Assembly: GCA_009885085.1 (NCBI GenBank)
Contig: VFLK01000006.1
Coordinates: 1-33,717 of the forward strand
Length of the DNA: 33,717 nucleotides
Source: Minisyncoccota bacterium
GTDB lineage: Bacteria; Patescibacteriota; Microgenomatia; UBA1400; PJMF01
Reading direction: 5' to 3'
Part shown: positions 22,531 through 30,758 of the stretch, piece by piece
Numbering within the stretch: the stretch's first letter is position 1
Layout: each line of letters begins with the position of its first letter
Position numbers and translations under genes: made by a program
The notes under the pieces: model-generated
Databases searched by the model: none
What the model was told of the DNA's origin: nothing
Seen by the model: the letters and a program-made list of their open reading frames with translations, nothing else

Positions 22531-24024
22531 ATGGCACTAAAACCAAGACCAGCAATAATTACGATCATGGGTCATGTTGATCATGGTAAGACAACTCTGT
22601 TGGATTACCTTAGAAAATCAAACGTTGTGGCCGGTGAAGCTGGTGGTATTACCCAACATATTGGTGCTTATAGCATTAAACACAACGGCAAAGACATTAC
22701 TTTTATTGATACTCCAGGACACGCTGCTTTTAATAAAATGAGAGAACGTGGTGCAAAAGTAACAGATATTGTAATTTTAGTTGTTGCTGCAAATGATGGT
22801 GTAAAGCCACAGACAATTGAGTCAATCAGACATATCAAAAATTCAAACGTACCAGTCGTAGTTGCAATTAATAAGATTGATTTGATAGACGTAAATCCAG
22901 ATATTGCAAAGGCAGGTTTAGCAGAGCACGGTTTAGTAGTAACTGATTACGGCGGAGATATTGAAGCTGTAGAAATTTCTGCGCTTAAAGGCAAAGGTAT
23001 TGATAAGCTTCTCGAAACAATTAATCTTATAGCTGATTTGCAAGAAATTACTGCTGATCCAGACGCACCTCTTGAAGCAATTGTGATCGAATCTTCAAAA
23101 GATTCCAAAAAAGGTGTCGCTGCAACAGTAATTGTCAAAAACGGTACTTTATCATTAAGACAAGATATCTTTTCTGATAATGTAGATGGTCGTGTAAAAA
23201 AACTTTCAAGCGCAACTGGCGAGGATTTGAATAATGTTACTCCAGGATTTGCAGCCGAAATTATTGGTTTCAAAGACGCTCCAAGTGTTGGCTCTACAGT
23301 TAAGGATTCAAGCAAAACTTATCATGAGGTCGTAAGCGATGATGCCGAGGGTGCTGACGCCGATGATGAAGCAACAAACAAAAACGCAGACGACGGCTGG
23401 GGTGATATTGATTTTTCAGGAATGATTGACCAAAAACCAAAATTAAACTTAATTATTAAAGCTGATGTAGAAGGTACTTTGGAAGCAATTTTACAGACTA
23501 TTGATCTTGAAAGTACAAGACTAATTTCTTCAGGAGTTGGAAGTATTACGGAATCAGATGTTGAAAGTGCTGTTACTAGTAAAGCACTAATTATTTCATT
23601 TCATACAAAAGTTTCAAAAAAAGTTTTGATTTTAGCCAAGAATGCAGGGGTAAAAATTAAATCTTATGACGTCATCTATAAGTTGATTGAAGATCTTCAA
23701 AAACAGATGCTGAAGCTTATTGAGCCAACAATTGATGAAGTTGTTTTGGGAGAAGCTGAAATTATCCAAATTTTTGAGATGAACGGCGAAAAAATTGCTG
23801 GATCTAAAGTCAAAACCGGTGAAATTAAAAAGACTGATCTTTTCCATTTAAAACGTGGCGATGAAATTATTTCAGATCCAACTGTCAAAAACATGATGCA
23901 TGGCAAGGAAGATATTACTCAAGCTAAAGTTAAAACAGAGTTTGGAATAACTTTTAAAAATAAGAAACTTGATTTTCAAGTTGGTGATGTTATTGTCGCA
24001 TATAAGGTTGAGGACGAAGAGTAA
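22531..24024 (+). CDS. infB: Translation initiation factor IF-2, minimal form
   Basis: IF-2 is a GTPase that places initiator tRNA on the ribosome. The G domain begins almost at the N-terminus: G1 GHVDHGKT (14-21), DTPGHAAF, NKID and SALKGKG. Domain II (LEAIVIESSKDSKKGVAATVIVKNG), domain III and the C-terminal fMet-tRNA domain follow. The usual long N-terminal region is absent (497 residues). An acidic insert (about 268-290, SDDAEGADADDEA) sits within domain II-III. The 2-nt gap after nusA indicates coupling. Confidence 0.96.
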   Translation: MALKPRPAIITIMGHVDHGKTTLLDYLRKSNVVAGEAGGITQHIGAYSIKHNGKDITFIDTPGHAAFNKMRERGAKVTDIVILVVAANDGVKPQTIESIRHIKNSNVPVVVAINKIDLIDVNPDIAKAGLAEHGLVVTDYGGDIEAVEISALKGKGIDKLLETINLIADLQEITADPDAPLEAIVIESSKDSKKGVAATVIVKNGTLSLRQDIFSDNVDGRVKKLSSATGEDLNNVTPGFAAEIIGFKDAPSVGSTVKDSSKTYHEVVSDDAEGADADDEATNKNADDGWGDIDFSGMIDQKPKLNLIIKADVEGTLEAILQTIDLESTRLISSGVGSITESDVESAVTSKALIISFHTKVSKKVLILAKNAGVKIKSYDVIYKLIEDLQKQMLKLIEPTIDEVVLGEAEIIQIFEMNGEKIAGSKVKTGEIKKTDLFHLKRGDEIISDPTVKNMMHGKEDITQAKVKTEFGITFKNKKLDFQVGDVIVAYKVEDEE

Positions 24025-24052
24025 ATAAAGTTTTATCTAGAGAATATTTAGT

Positions 24053-24262
24053 ATGATAAGAAAACGAAGAAGTGGAGAGGTCAAAGACGCCGACTATTAT
24101 TCTCAATATACAGTTAGAGATTTAACTGGGATGGCTGGGATAGTTACTACAGATCGTATAGAAGATAACCCAAAAGGTCTTAGATTTCCAAAAACTAGAA
24201 TACTTATAGTAAAAATTCCTGACGGAATTGAGGTTGATAAAAGTTATCAGCTCAAGGATTAA
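24053..24262 (+). CDS. Hypothetical small protein
   Basis: A 69-residue basic protein (MIRKRRSGEVKDADYYSQYTVRDL) that may include a small beta fold at its C-terminus (TRILIVKIPDGIEVDKSYQLKD). It follows infB by 28 nt, the place where rbfA often lies, but it does not resemble RbfA. The function is unknown. Its position between infB and rpsO suggests a translation link, which is inference. Confidence 0.6.
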   Translation: MIRKRRSGEVKDADYYSQYTVRDLTGMAGIVTTDRIEDNPKGLRFPKTRILIVKIPDGIEVDKSYQLKD

Positions 24263-24283
24263 TTTATTTTATTAGCTAATTTG

Positions 24284-24292
24284 TGATATACT
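24284..24292 (+). promoter_or_regulatory. Extended -10 promoter for rpsO
   Basis: TGATATACT fits the extended -10 form about 90 nt upstream of the rpsO ATG, leaving room for a structured leader. Confidence 0.5.
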
Positions 24293-24310
24293 ACTATCTA
24301 GTAAAAATAA

Positions 24311-24382
24311 CGGTTACTTTACCTTTCGGTTTTAAATAGGGGCAACTCATTTTAGACTGCGAGAGTAAGGGAAAGGAATACC
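24311..24382 (+). promoter_or_regulatory. Structured leader of rpsO, Shine-Dalgarno can be masked
   Basis: CCTTTC (24322-24327) is complementary to GAAAGG (24371-24376), which is the Shine-Dalgarno region. TTAC (24314-24317) can also pair with GTAA (24365-24368), giving pseudoknot-like alternatives. S15 is known to repress its own mRNA in several bacteria by diverse structures. Autoregulation here is inferred. Confidence 0.35.
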
Positions 24383-24652
24383 ATGGCTTTAGTAAAAGTT
24401 CAAAAGCAACAAATTATCAAAGATTACGCTCTTTTTGAAGGCGATACTGGATCTCCAGAAGTTCAAATTGCATTATTAACTGCTTCAATTCAAGAGTTAA
24501 CAAAGCATCTTGGTGGTCATAAAAAAGATAACCATTCAAGACGTGGTTTATTGAAACAAGTTGCCAAAAGAAGAAGACTTCTTAATTTCTTACTCACCAG
24601 AAGTGAAGAAAGATATAGAAAACTTCTTGATAGATTGGGATTAAATAAATAA
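24383..24652 (+). CDS. rpsO: 30S ribosomal protein S15
   Basis: S15 is a primary 16S rRNA-binding protein of the small-subunit platform. The 89 residues have the standard length and the hallmark segments [49 protein letters not shown] and [11 protein letters not shown]. The Shine-Dalgarno AAAGGA is five bases before the ATG. A strong terminator follows. Confidence 0.98.
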   Translation: MALVKVQKQQIIKDYALFEGDTGSPEVQIALLTASIQELTKHLGGHKKDNHSRRGLLKQVAKRRRLLNFLLTRSEERYRKLLDRLGLNK

Positions 24653-24705
24653 TTTCATTTTTAGTAATTAATTTTATTCCTACTTAAAAAAGTAATTTAA
24701 ATTTT

Positions 24706-24733
24706 AAAGCCCCGCTCAAGAGCGGGGCTTTTT
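24706..24733 (+). terminator. Intrinsic terminator of rpsO
   Basis: AAAGCCCCGCT-CAAG-AGCGGGGCTTT with a T-run: GC-rich, near-perfect and 53 nt after the stop. It closes the nusA-infB-rpsO block. Confidence 0.95.
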
Positions 24734-24761
24734 GGTCAAGAACTCAAATTTCTGATATAAT
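24732..24761 (+). promoter_or_regulatory. Promoter for the membrane protein gene
   Basis: TTGGTC is followed by an extended -10 TGATATAAT (24753-24761) with a spacer of about 18 nt, 35 nt before the ATG. Confidence 0.6.
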
Positions 24762-24795
24762 AATTTTATTAATTGATAATTAATAAAAGGTAAAC

Positions 24796-25464
24796 ATGAC
24801 AGAAGAAATTCTTACAGAGTTAGAAGTAAAGACAGTAAATAATGACTCTGGATTATTTATAGGAAACACAATTAGAGAGGCTTGGAAAATTTTTAAGGCC
24901 GATTGGATTTCTATTTACGCAGTATTTATTTTGCCTTGGATATTAGTTGCTGCCTATTCTTTCGCTCAATCTGCCTTTAAAATTGAACAAGGAACTACTG
25001 CCTATTGGGTTTGGTATGTAGCTTATATCCTTTTGAGTATGGTACTTGGTATGGGAGTAACAAATGCTTTTCTTTCAATCACCAGAGGTAAAAAAATTAC
25101 TGCTGAGACATTCACTTCGATGCTTCCAAGAGTATTTAATTATTTAGCAGCTCAGTTTTTAATGACGCTTATCATTTTTGGAGGATTTATTTTATTTATA
25201 ATTCCTGGATTTATATTTTCAATCAAATATATGTTTACTCCATATCTGATAATTGACAAAGGAATGGGTCCAGTTGAGGCATTAAAAGCTAGTGGAAAGC
25301 TAACTGATGGAATTAAATGGGATTTAGTCGGTTTTATGGCTGTAATTATTATTTTAATGTATTCTGGAATTTTAGCCTTATTCGTCGGATTGCTAGTTAC
25401 AATTCCAGTTATGATAGTTGCTTGTGTAGTTTTATATAATATGTTAATAAGTAGGCAGAAATAA
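24796..25464 (+). CDS. Multi-pass membrane protein, DUF975-like
   Basis: A 222-residue protein with about five membrane segments: SIYAVFILPWILVAAY, VWYVAYILLSMVLGMGV, FLMTLIIFGGFILFIIPGFIF, VGFMAVIIILMYSGILALFVG and LVTIPVMIVACVVLY. The segment IIPGFIFSIKYMFTPYLIID...GPVEALKASGKLTDG resembles the DUF975 and GDPD-membrane-domain group, a conserved amphipathic IPG...A..S pattern with no known activity. It has its own promoter between rpsO and pnp. The role is unknown. Confidence 0.65.
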   Translation: MTEEILTELEVKTVNNDSGLFIGNTIREAWKIFKADWISIYAVFILPWILVAAYSFAQSAFKIEQGTTAYWVWYVAYILLSMVLGMGVTNAFLSITRGKKITAETFTSMLPRVFNYLAAQFLMTLIIFGGFILFIIPGFIFSIKYMFTPYLIIDKGMGPVEALKASGKLTDGIKWDLVGFMAVIIILMYSGILALFVGLLVTIPVMIVACVVLYNMLISRQK

Positions 25465-25483
25465 ATTCTGATTTAGTTTTCAT

Positions 25484-25681
25484 GCTATAATAGAAACAGA
25501 TTTACAAACAGTAAGTCTAATTAATAATTTAATAGAACTCTAGATAAAAACTTGATAATTGAGGATTCAAGAGAGAAGATAAATCAGGCCCAAAGAGTCG
25601 CAATTTGCGTTCAGCCATAAATTAATTTGTCCTTTCTCATGGAATACTCTCACTCTAGTTTTTCAAGAGTTCAAGAAAGGA
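25484..25681 (+). promoter_or_regulatory. pnp promoter and long structured leader masking the ribosome site
   Basis: An extended -10 TGCTATAAT (25483-25491) starts a leader of about 190 nt. At its end CCTTTCT (25631-25637) pairs with AGAAAGG (25674-25680), the Shine-Dalgarno, and ACTCT/AGAGT pair inside. pnp leaders in other bacteria are known sites of self-regulation. The same logic here is inferred. Confidence 0.5.
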
Positions 25682-25685
25682 TTTC

Positions 25686-27992
25686 ATGTCTTATCCGACA
25701 TATCCAAACACCTACAAGAAGGACATTCAAGTTGGTGACAAAATCGTATCCATCGAGATCGGTAAATTTTCAGAACAAGTCAGTGCCGCTGTGCTCATAA
25801 CTTGTGGTGAAACCGTAGTACATACCACCGTTGCTCTTGGCAGAAAAATTGATTTGGGTTATTTCCCACTTTCAGTTGAGTTTGCTGAGAAATTATACGC
25901 AGCTGGAATCATTAAAGGTTCTAGATGGGTTAAAAGAGATGGTCGTCCTTTAGACGAAGTTATCTTGAAAGCACGTGTTATTGACCGTTCATTAAGACCA
26001 TTATTTCCAGAAGGTCTCACAAATGAAATTCAAGTAATTAATACTGTTTTCTCATATGATGGTCAAAATGATCCAGACATGCTTGGTCTATTAGGAAGTG
26101 CTCTTGGTTTAGCAATTTCTGAAATTCCTTTCGATGGTCCAATGGCTGGTTTGAGAATTGGTTACAACAAAGAAACAAGTCAATTTTTATACAATCCAAC
26201 ATATGATGAAAGAGACACATCAAGTTTAGATTTGATTGTTGCAGGTTCCGGAGATGCAGTTGTTATGGTTGAGGCAGGCGCAAATGAAATTAAGGAAGAC
26301 ATAATGGTCGAAGCCTTAATTAAAGCTCAAGAAGAAATGGGCAAGATTTGTACAGCTATTAACGAAATTGTCGCCGAAGTTGGCAAAGAAAAAGTAGAAT
26401 TAATTGATGATGCAACAAAAGCAAAAAGTGCTAAAAATGAAGCATTAGTCGAAAAAATCTACGCTAAAAATGTCAAAGAACTTAAAGAAATAGTTAAAAA
26501 AGAAGGTGTTTTAATCAAAGAGTCTGGTTTTGATGAACTCAAAGCAAAATTAGTTGCAGAACTTGTCAAAGAAGATGATGACAGCAAAGATGCAGTTACT
26601 GAAAAGGAAGTTGCTTCAGCTCTTTATAATATGACTAAAAAAGCTGCTAGAGAAATGATCTTAGCCGATGGTATTAGACCAGATGGTAGAAAAACTGATG
26701 AAATTAGACCAATTTGGGTCGAAGTCGATGTTTTTCCAAGAACCCATGGTTCAGCTATGTTTAAAAGAGGCGCAACACAAGGTGTTACGATCGCAACTTT
26801 AGCAGATCCTTCTAGAGCTCAATTGACTGAAAGTATTAGAGGAGAAGAAGAACTTAAATACTTTCATCACTACAGTATGCCTCCTTATGCTTCTGGAGAA
26901 GCCGGTAGATTTGGTGCTCCAAAACGTCGTGAGATTGGTCATGGTGCTTTAGCAGAGAGAGCATTGAAACCAATGCTCCCTACCCAAGAAGAATTCCCAT
27001 ACACGATTCATGTTGTGACTGAAATTATGAGTTCAAATGGCTCAACATCTCAGGCTGCAGTTTGCGGTTCAACACTTTCATTAATGGCTGCAGGTGTACC
27101 TATTAAACGTCCAGTTGCAGGAATTGCAATGGGTCTAATGAGTGATGGTAAGCAATACTTAGTTTTATCAGATATTCAAGGTTTAGAAGATCACGTTGGT
27201 GACATGGACTTTAAAGTAGCTGGAACAACAGAAGGTATTACCGCTATCCAAATGGATATTAAGCTAAAAGGAATTCCAAGAAAAGTTTTAGAGCAAGCAC
27301 TTGAACAAGCAAAAATTGGTAGATTGCATATTATGGGCAAAATGCTTGAAGTAATTTCTGCTCCAAGAACTGTTCTTTCTGAGTTTGCTCCAAAAGTTAA
27401 ACAGATTTCCATACCTGCAAGTAGAATTGGCGAATTAATTGGCCCAGGTGGAAAAATGATTAAAAGCATCATTGAGAAGTCAGGTGCTGAGATTAGTGTT
27501 GACGAAGACAAGGAAAATGAACTTGGTTTAGTTAACATTTCTTCACCAGAACAAGAGAAAATTGATGCAGCAACAAAAATTATCACAAACATGATGAGAG
27601 TTGTTGAAGCAGGAGAAGAATTTGACGGCACTGTAACCAGAGTTGAAAGCTATGGCGCATTTGTTGAATACCTAGACGGCAAAGAAGGTTTAGTTCACGT
27701 TTCAGCTATGAACACTGAATTTGTTAAAGATGCAAATGATATGGTCAAAGTTGGTGACAAGGTTCACGTCATGATTGCCGAAATCAAAGACGACGGCAAA
27801 ATTGGACTTAGTATGCTTACTAAAGATCAACAAGCTGAAGTAAACGCCAAAAGAGAATCACGTCCTCAGAGACCATCTTTTAGAGGTGGCAATGGTGGAG
27901 ACCGTGGCGGATATCGTGGCGGTGACAGAGGTGGCGACAGAGGTGGAGATCGTGGTCCAAGTCGTGGTGGCAGTTACGGTGGAAACCGATAA
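25686..27992 (+). CDS. pnp: Polyribonucleotide nucleotidyltransferase (PNPase) with RGG-rich tail
   Basis: This phosphorolytic 3'-5' RNA exonuclease has two RNase PH domains (about 10-230 and 320-560) with a helical domain between. The second has the catalytic segment GKQYLVLSDIQGLEDHVGDMDFKVAGT. The KH domain (IGELIGPGGKMIKSIIEKSG) and S1 domain (GEEFDGTVTRVESYGAFVEYLDGKEGLVHVS) follow. The tail of about 35 residues is built of repeated GGDRGG units, unlike most PNPases, and should be disordered and RNA-binding. Total length is 768. The start has a strong but pairable AGAAAGGA Shine-Dalgarno. Confidence 0.97.
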   Translation: MSYPTYPNTYKKDIQVGDKIVSIEIGKFSEQVSAAVLITCGETVVHTTVALGRKIDLGYFPLSVEFAEKLYAAGIIKGSRWVKRDGRPLDEVILKARVIDRSLRPLFPEGLTNEIQVINTVFSYDGQNDPDMLGLLGSALGLAISEIPFDGPMAGLRIGYNKETSQFLYNPTYDERDTSSLDLIVAGSGDAVVMVEAGANEIKEDIMVEALIKAQEEMGKICTAINEIVAEVGKEKVELIDDATKAKSAKNEALVEKIYAKNVKELKEIVKKEGVLIKESGFDELKAKLVAELVKEDDDSKDAVTEKEVASALYNMTKKAAREMILADGIRPDGRKTDEIRPIWVEVDVFPRTHGSAMFKRGATQGVTIATLADPSRAQLTESIRGEEELKYFHHYSMPPYASGEAGRFGAPKRREIGHGALAERALKPMLPTQEEFPYTIHVVTEIMSSNGSTSQAAVCGSTLSLMAAGVPIKRPVAGIAMGLMSDGKQYLVLSDIQGLEDHVGDMDFKVAGTTEGITAIQMDIKLKGIPRKVLEQALEQAKIGRLHIMGKMLEVISAPRTVLSEFAPKVKQISIPASRIGELIGPGGKMIKSIIEKSGAEISVDEDKENELGLVNISSPEQEKIDAATKIITNMMRVVEAGEEFDGTVTRVESYGAFVEYLDGKEGLVHVSAMNTEFVKDANDMVKVGDKVHVMIAEIKDDGKIGLSMLTKDQQAEVNAKRESRPQRPSFRGGNGGDRGGYRGGDRGGDRGGDRGPSRGGSYGGNR

Positions 27993-28088
27993 TTAGCTTT
28001 TGTTGGCTATCGTTAGTATATTAACGTATTAGTGCTAGCACCATAGCACTTGCCCACGCTAGTTAACTCTTCTTGAAAAGAATTTGAT

Positions 28089-28118
28089 GAAGCCTCATAC
28101 TTTAGGGTATGAGGCTTC
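28089..28118 (+). promoter_or_regulatory. Perfect 12-bp hairpin containing the next gene's start codon
   Basis: GAAGCCTCATAC-TTTAGG-GTATGAGGCTTC. The ATG at 28109 lies in its 3' arm. There is no T-run, so it is more likely a translation block or RNA-end structure than an intrinsic terminator. Confidence 0.65.
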
Positions 28119-28975
28119 AAAATATTAAGAACACTTCAGGCGTATTTTCATTGCTAGATTTTTCTAGAATCGCTACTTTGGCAGAATCTATTGGCCTAGA
28201 TATTGATCATTTAGATCATAAAGATGTGCTTAGCTTTATTTCAGAGAAAATTATGGAATATGTTTCTCCAGAAGTTTCTGGGGTTATTATTGATCCAGAT
28301 TTTGATTTCTCCAGTTTGACTAAAAAATCTAGCAGCACAGGTCTAGTGATGTCTCTCGAAAAGAAGAGAGACAGTTTGGATCCATTTGGTTTGCCAACTA
28401 TCGCTGATGGCTGGGGAATTGAACAAATTAGAAATAATTATGGCTTGGCCAAACTCGAACTTTTTTATAATCCACAGGAAGCTGAGGCATTGAAAAAAAA
28501 GCAGTTTGTGTCTGAAGTGCATGATTACTGCAAATATGTTGGGATCGATTTTTTGTTGGAGCTGATGGTATATCATCCTGGCGGAAGTAATGAAACTACC
28601 AAAGAAGCAATGCAGGAGACACAACTTCAAGCTATCAGCGAACTCTCAAGAAGTTGTGATTTAATTGGTTTAGAGTTATTAGGAGATTCATTGTCGGCGG
28701 TAACTATAACTGCGGCTTTAGACATCCCTTGGATTTATAACGCTAGAGAAATTGGCTATGAAGAGTTTAAAAATAATTTAAGAATATGTGTGGAGAGTGG
28801 AGCTAAAGGATTTATGGCAGGAGATCCAATTTGGTTCGGCGAGGATGTTAAAAAAGTATTATCTTCCTATGAAGATAAGGATAAAATAAAAGAGTATATA
28901 AAGACAGATATAAGAGACAAAGTTATTGAAGTCAATAGAATTGCTAGCGAGATAAGTTCGAATGTTGAAAGTTAG
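28109..28975 (+). CDS. LacD-like aldolase (tagatose-bisphosphate aldolase family TIM barrel)
   Basis: The 288-residue protein shows barrel strands typical of the LacD/DeoC-like group: GVIIDPDF, LVMSLEK, AKLELFYNP, DFLLELMVY, LIGLELLGD, IPWIYNARE and GAKGFMAGDPIW. In this family such enzymes cleave sugar bisphosphates through a Schiff-base Lys. The KLELFYNP Lys (strand 4) is the best candidate and GFMAGDPIW the phosphate-end loop, both by analogy. The substrate is not known. The start ATG is inside a 12-bp hairpin. It nearly abuts the yggT-like gene. Confidence 0.7.
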   Translation: MRLQNIKNTSGVFSLLDFSRIATLAESIGLDIDHLDHKDVLSFISEKIMEYVSPEVSGVIIDPDFDFSSLTKKSSSTGLVMSLEKKRDSLDPFGLPTIADGWGIEQIRNNYGLAKLELFYNPQEAEALKKKQFVSEVHDYCKYVGIDFLLELMVYHPGGSNETTKEAMQETQLQAISELSRSCDLIGLELLGDSLSAVTITAALDIPWIYNAREIGYEEFKNNLRICVESGAKGFMAGDPIWFGEDVKKVLSSYEDKDKIKEYIKTDIRDKVIEVNRIASEISSNVES

Positions 28976-29267
28976 TATGAATAAATTTTTAAAAGATTTA
29001 TCAAATGTTGTTTTTTCAATAGTTGGAGTTTTTTTGATGTTTAGGCTTGTCATGAAGCTTTTGGGTGCAAATGAAAGTTCAGCTTTCGTGAATTTTGTTT
29101 ATGAGAATTCGCTTCCGTTGTTATCACCATTTTTGTTAGCTTTCCCGAGCCCAAGTGTTAATGGAAAATTTGTTCTAGAATTTACAACTTTATTTGCTAT
29201 ATTTGTTTATGCATTCATCAGTTACTTGGTTCAAGAAATATTGGATTTCATCAGTAGTAAAAAATAG
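28962..29267 (+). CDS. YggT family membrane protein
   Basis: A protein of about 96-101 residues with two membrane spans (NVVFSIVGVFLMFRLVMKLLG and FTTLFAIFVYAFISYLVQEIL) separated by a loop with LPLLSPFLLAFPSP, the family's conserved motif region. YggT proteins are linked to osmotic stress and cell division positioning in other bacteria, but the biochemical role is unknown. The ATG at 28977, two bases after the previous stop, is as likely a start as 28962. Confidence 0.75.
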   Translation: MLKVSMNKFLKDLSNVVFSIVGVFLMFRLVMKLLGANESSAFVNFVYENSLPLLSPFLLAFPSPSVNGKFVLEFTTLFAIFVYAFISYLVQEILDFISSKK

Positions 29268-29282
29268 TAAAGGTTAAATATT

Positions 29283-29891
29283 ATGTTTACATTACCAAAA
29301 CTTGGATTCGAGTTTGATGCACTCGAGCCTCACATTGATGCAAAAACAATGGAAATTCATTATACAAAACATCATCAAGGCTATACAGATAAACTTAACA
29401 TGGCCTTACAAGGTAAAGAAGATTTATTAAAAATGACAATTGAGGAAATTCTTAAGAATGTCGAGGCTGTACCAGAGGAAATTCGTCAAGCAGTAGTTAA
29501 TAATGGTGGTGGTTTTTATAATCACAATATATTTTGGAGTGTACTATCACCAGAGGGAGGTGCAGAGCCAACTGGAGTATTTAAGGAAGCTCTGATGTCT
29601 AAATATGGCAATCTAGAAGTGTTCAAAGATCAATTTGGTCAAGCAGCTGTTGCTCGATTTGGATCTGGTTGGGCATGGCTAGTTGTTGATGGAGAAAAAA
29701 AATTAGATATTATGTCTTCAGCTAATCAGGATTGTCCTTTGTCAGTTGGTCAAACACCAATTTTGGCTTTGGATGTCTGGGAGCATGCTTACTATCTTAA
29801 TTATCAAAATCGTAGACCAGATTACATTACTGCATTTTGGAATGTAGTTAATTGGGCCGAGGTTGAGAGACGTTACGAATCGGCTAGATAA
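29283..29891 (+). CDS. Superoxide dismutase, Fe/Mn family
   Basis: The enzyme converts superoxide to oxygen and hydrogen peroxide. Metal ligands are in place: H26 (MEIHYTKHH), H81 (FYNHNIFW), D164 and H168 (DVWEHAYY). N/Gln in SSANQDCPL (Q149) is the residue that marks Mn-type enzymes, which favours Mn or cambialistic use. At 202 residues it has normal length, with no signal peptide, so it is cytoplasmic. It suggests the cell meets oxygen. Closely follows the yggT-like gene. Confidence 0.95.
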   Translation: MFTLPKLGFEFDALEPHIDAKTMEIHYTKHHQGYTDKLNMALQGKEDLLKMTIEEILKNVEAVPEEIRQAVVNNGGGFYNHNIFWSVLSPEGGAEPTGVFKEALMSKYGNLEVFKDQFGQAAVARFGSGWAWLVVDGEKKLDIMSSANQDCPLSVGQTPILALDVWEHAYYLNYQNRRPDYITAFWNVVNWAEVERRYESAR

Positions 29892-29966
29892 TTTTTTTAA
29901 TATCCGTTATCATAAGTTTTCGCATTGTTGTTTATTTAGTTGAAATGATAGCGGAGGGTAAATATT

Positions 29967-30551
29967 GTGTTGCAAATAATTTTAGACGTAGAAACCAAGA
30001 AAACTTTTGATGAAGTTGGTGGCTTTTTCCCAGATAGATTGGGTATTTCATTTGTTGGAGTTTGCGTCAGAGAAGGATTATCTGGTAAAGGTGAAATGAA
30101 AAGCTATTGGGAAAAAGATTTACCATTACTTTTTCCACTTTTAGAAAAAGCAGACGTAGTTATTGGATTTAATGTAGATAACTTTGATATGCAGACTTTC
30201 GTTCCATATTACAGTGCTGATATTACTAAAATTCCTACTCTGGATGTTTTGACTCGTATCAAGGAAAGCGCTGGTCACAGAATTGGTCTTGATGCTGTTG
30301 CGCAAGAAACTCTTGGGATTGGAAAATCTGGAGATGGTTTGGATGCCATAAAATATTTCAACACTCAGCAGTGGGACAAACTTGAAAAATATTGTTTACA
30401 AGATGTGGAAGTAACTAGAGATGTCTATGATTATGGTTTGCAAAAAGGACATGTAAAATTTAAAAATAAATGGAACAGGTTGGTGGAGTGTCCAGTTGAT
30501 TTTAGTTTTACTCCACAAAGAGATGCCGGGTTGCAGATGAGTTTAATTTAA
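29967..30551 (+). CDS. DEDDy-type 3'-5' exonuclease (RNase H fold)
   Basis: The 194-residue protein has the three Exo motifs of the DnaQ-like group. These are ILDVETK (Exo I, D and E), IGFNVDNFDM (Exo II) and YCLQDVEVTRDVY (Exo III, YxxxD form). This is the core of predicted helicase-associated exonucleases of the PolB-like type. The start is GTG 29967, 7 nt after GGAGGG. The preferred substrate, DNA or RNA, cannot be read. It is not fused to a helicase or polymerase. Confidence 0.8.
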   Translation: MLQIILDVETKKTFDEVGGFFPDRLGISFVGVCVREGLSGKGEMKSYWEKDLPLLFPLLEKADVVIGFNVDNFDMQTFVPYYSADITKIPTLDVLTRIKESAGHRIGLDAVAQETLGIGKSGDGLDAIKYFNTQQWDKLEKYCLQDVEVTRDVYDYGLQKGHVKFKNKWNRLVECPVDFSFTPQRDAGLQMSLI

Positions 30552-30570
30552 TATTTAAATTTAGTATTTA

Positions 30571-30609
30571 AAAAGCTCTCGTCGAAACAAGTTCGAAATA
30601 TTCGCTTTT
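30571..30609 (+). repeat. Intergenic covarying hairpin motif, copy 3
   Basis: AAAAGC-TCTCG-TCGAA-ACAAG-TTCGA-AATATTC-GCTTTT. The inner stem differs from copy 1 at most positions on both sides yet still pairs fully; the loop ACAAG and the TCTCG side are unchanged. Confidence 0.85.
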
Positions 30610-30612
30610 ATT

Positions 30613-30669
30613 TAATTTAGCAAAAGCTCTCGTTGGGACAAGCCCAAAATGTTCGCTTTTGTTAAATTA
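30613..30669 (+). repeat. Intergenic covarying hairpin motif, copy 4
   Basis: AAAAGC-TCTCG-TTGGG-ACAAG-CCCAA-AATGTTC-GCTTTT, with outer arms TAATTTAGC/GTTAAATTA that differ from the arms of copies 1 and 2. It lies 13 nt from copy 3 in tandem. Both follow the exonuclease gene. Confidence 0.85.
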
Positions 30670-30746
30670 ATCAAATTAAAATAATGAACTCGCTGGGCGT
30701 TTTCTTAAGCAAAAATTAAGTTAAACAATTAAATGCATGTTGCCTA

Positions 30747-30752
30747 TATAAT
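30747..30752 (+). promoter_or_regulatory. -10 box of the first Nudix gene
   Basis: TATAAT ends 6 nt before the ATG at 30759, so the transcript would be leaderless. No clear -35 or Shine-Dalgarno is visible. Confidence 0.5.
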
Positions 30753-30758
30753 GAACGT

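Noticed and set aside
24053-24262. Ribosome-binding factor A in its usual place after infB
   Set aside because: The 69-residue protein is too short and lacks the RbfA KH-like pattern.
13338-30669. CRISPR array from the repeated 39-nt motif
   Set aside because: Copies are scattered, differ in orientation and have no regular spacers; no cas genes are present.
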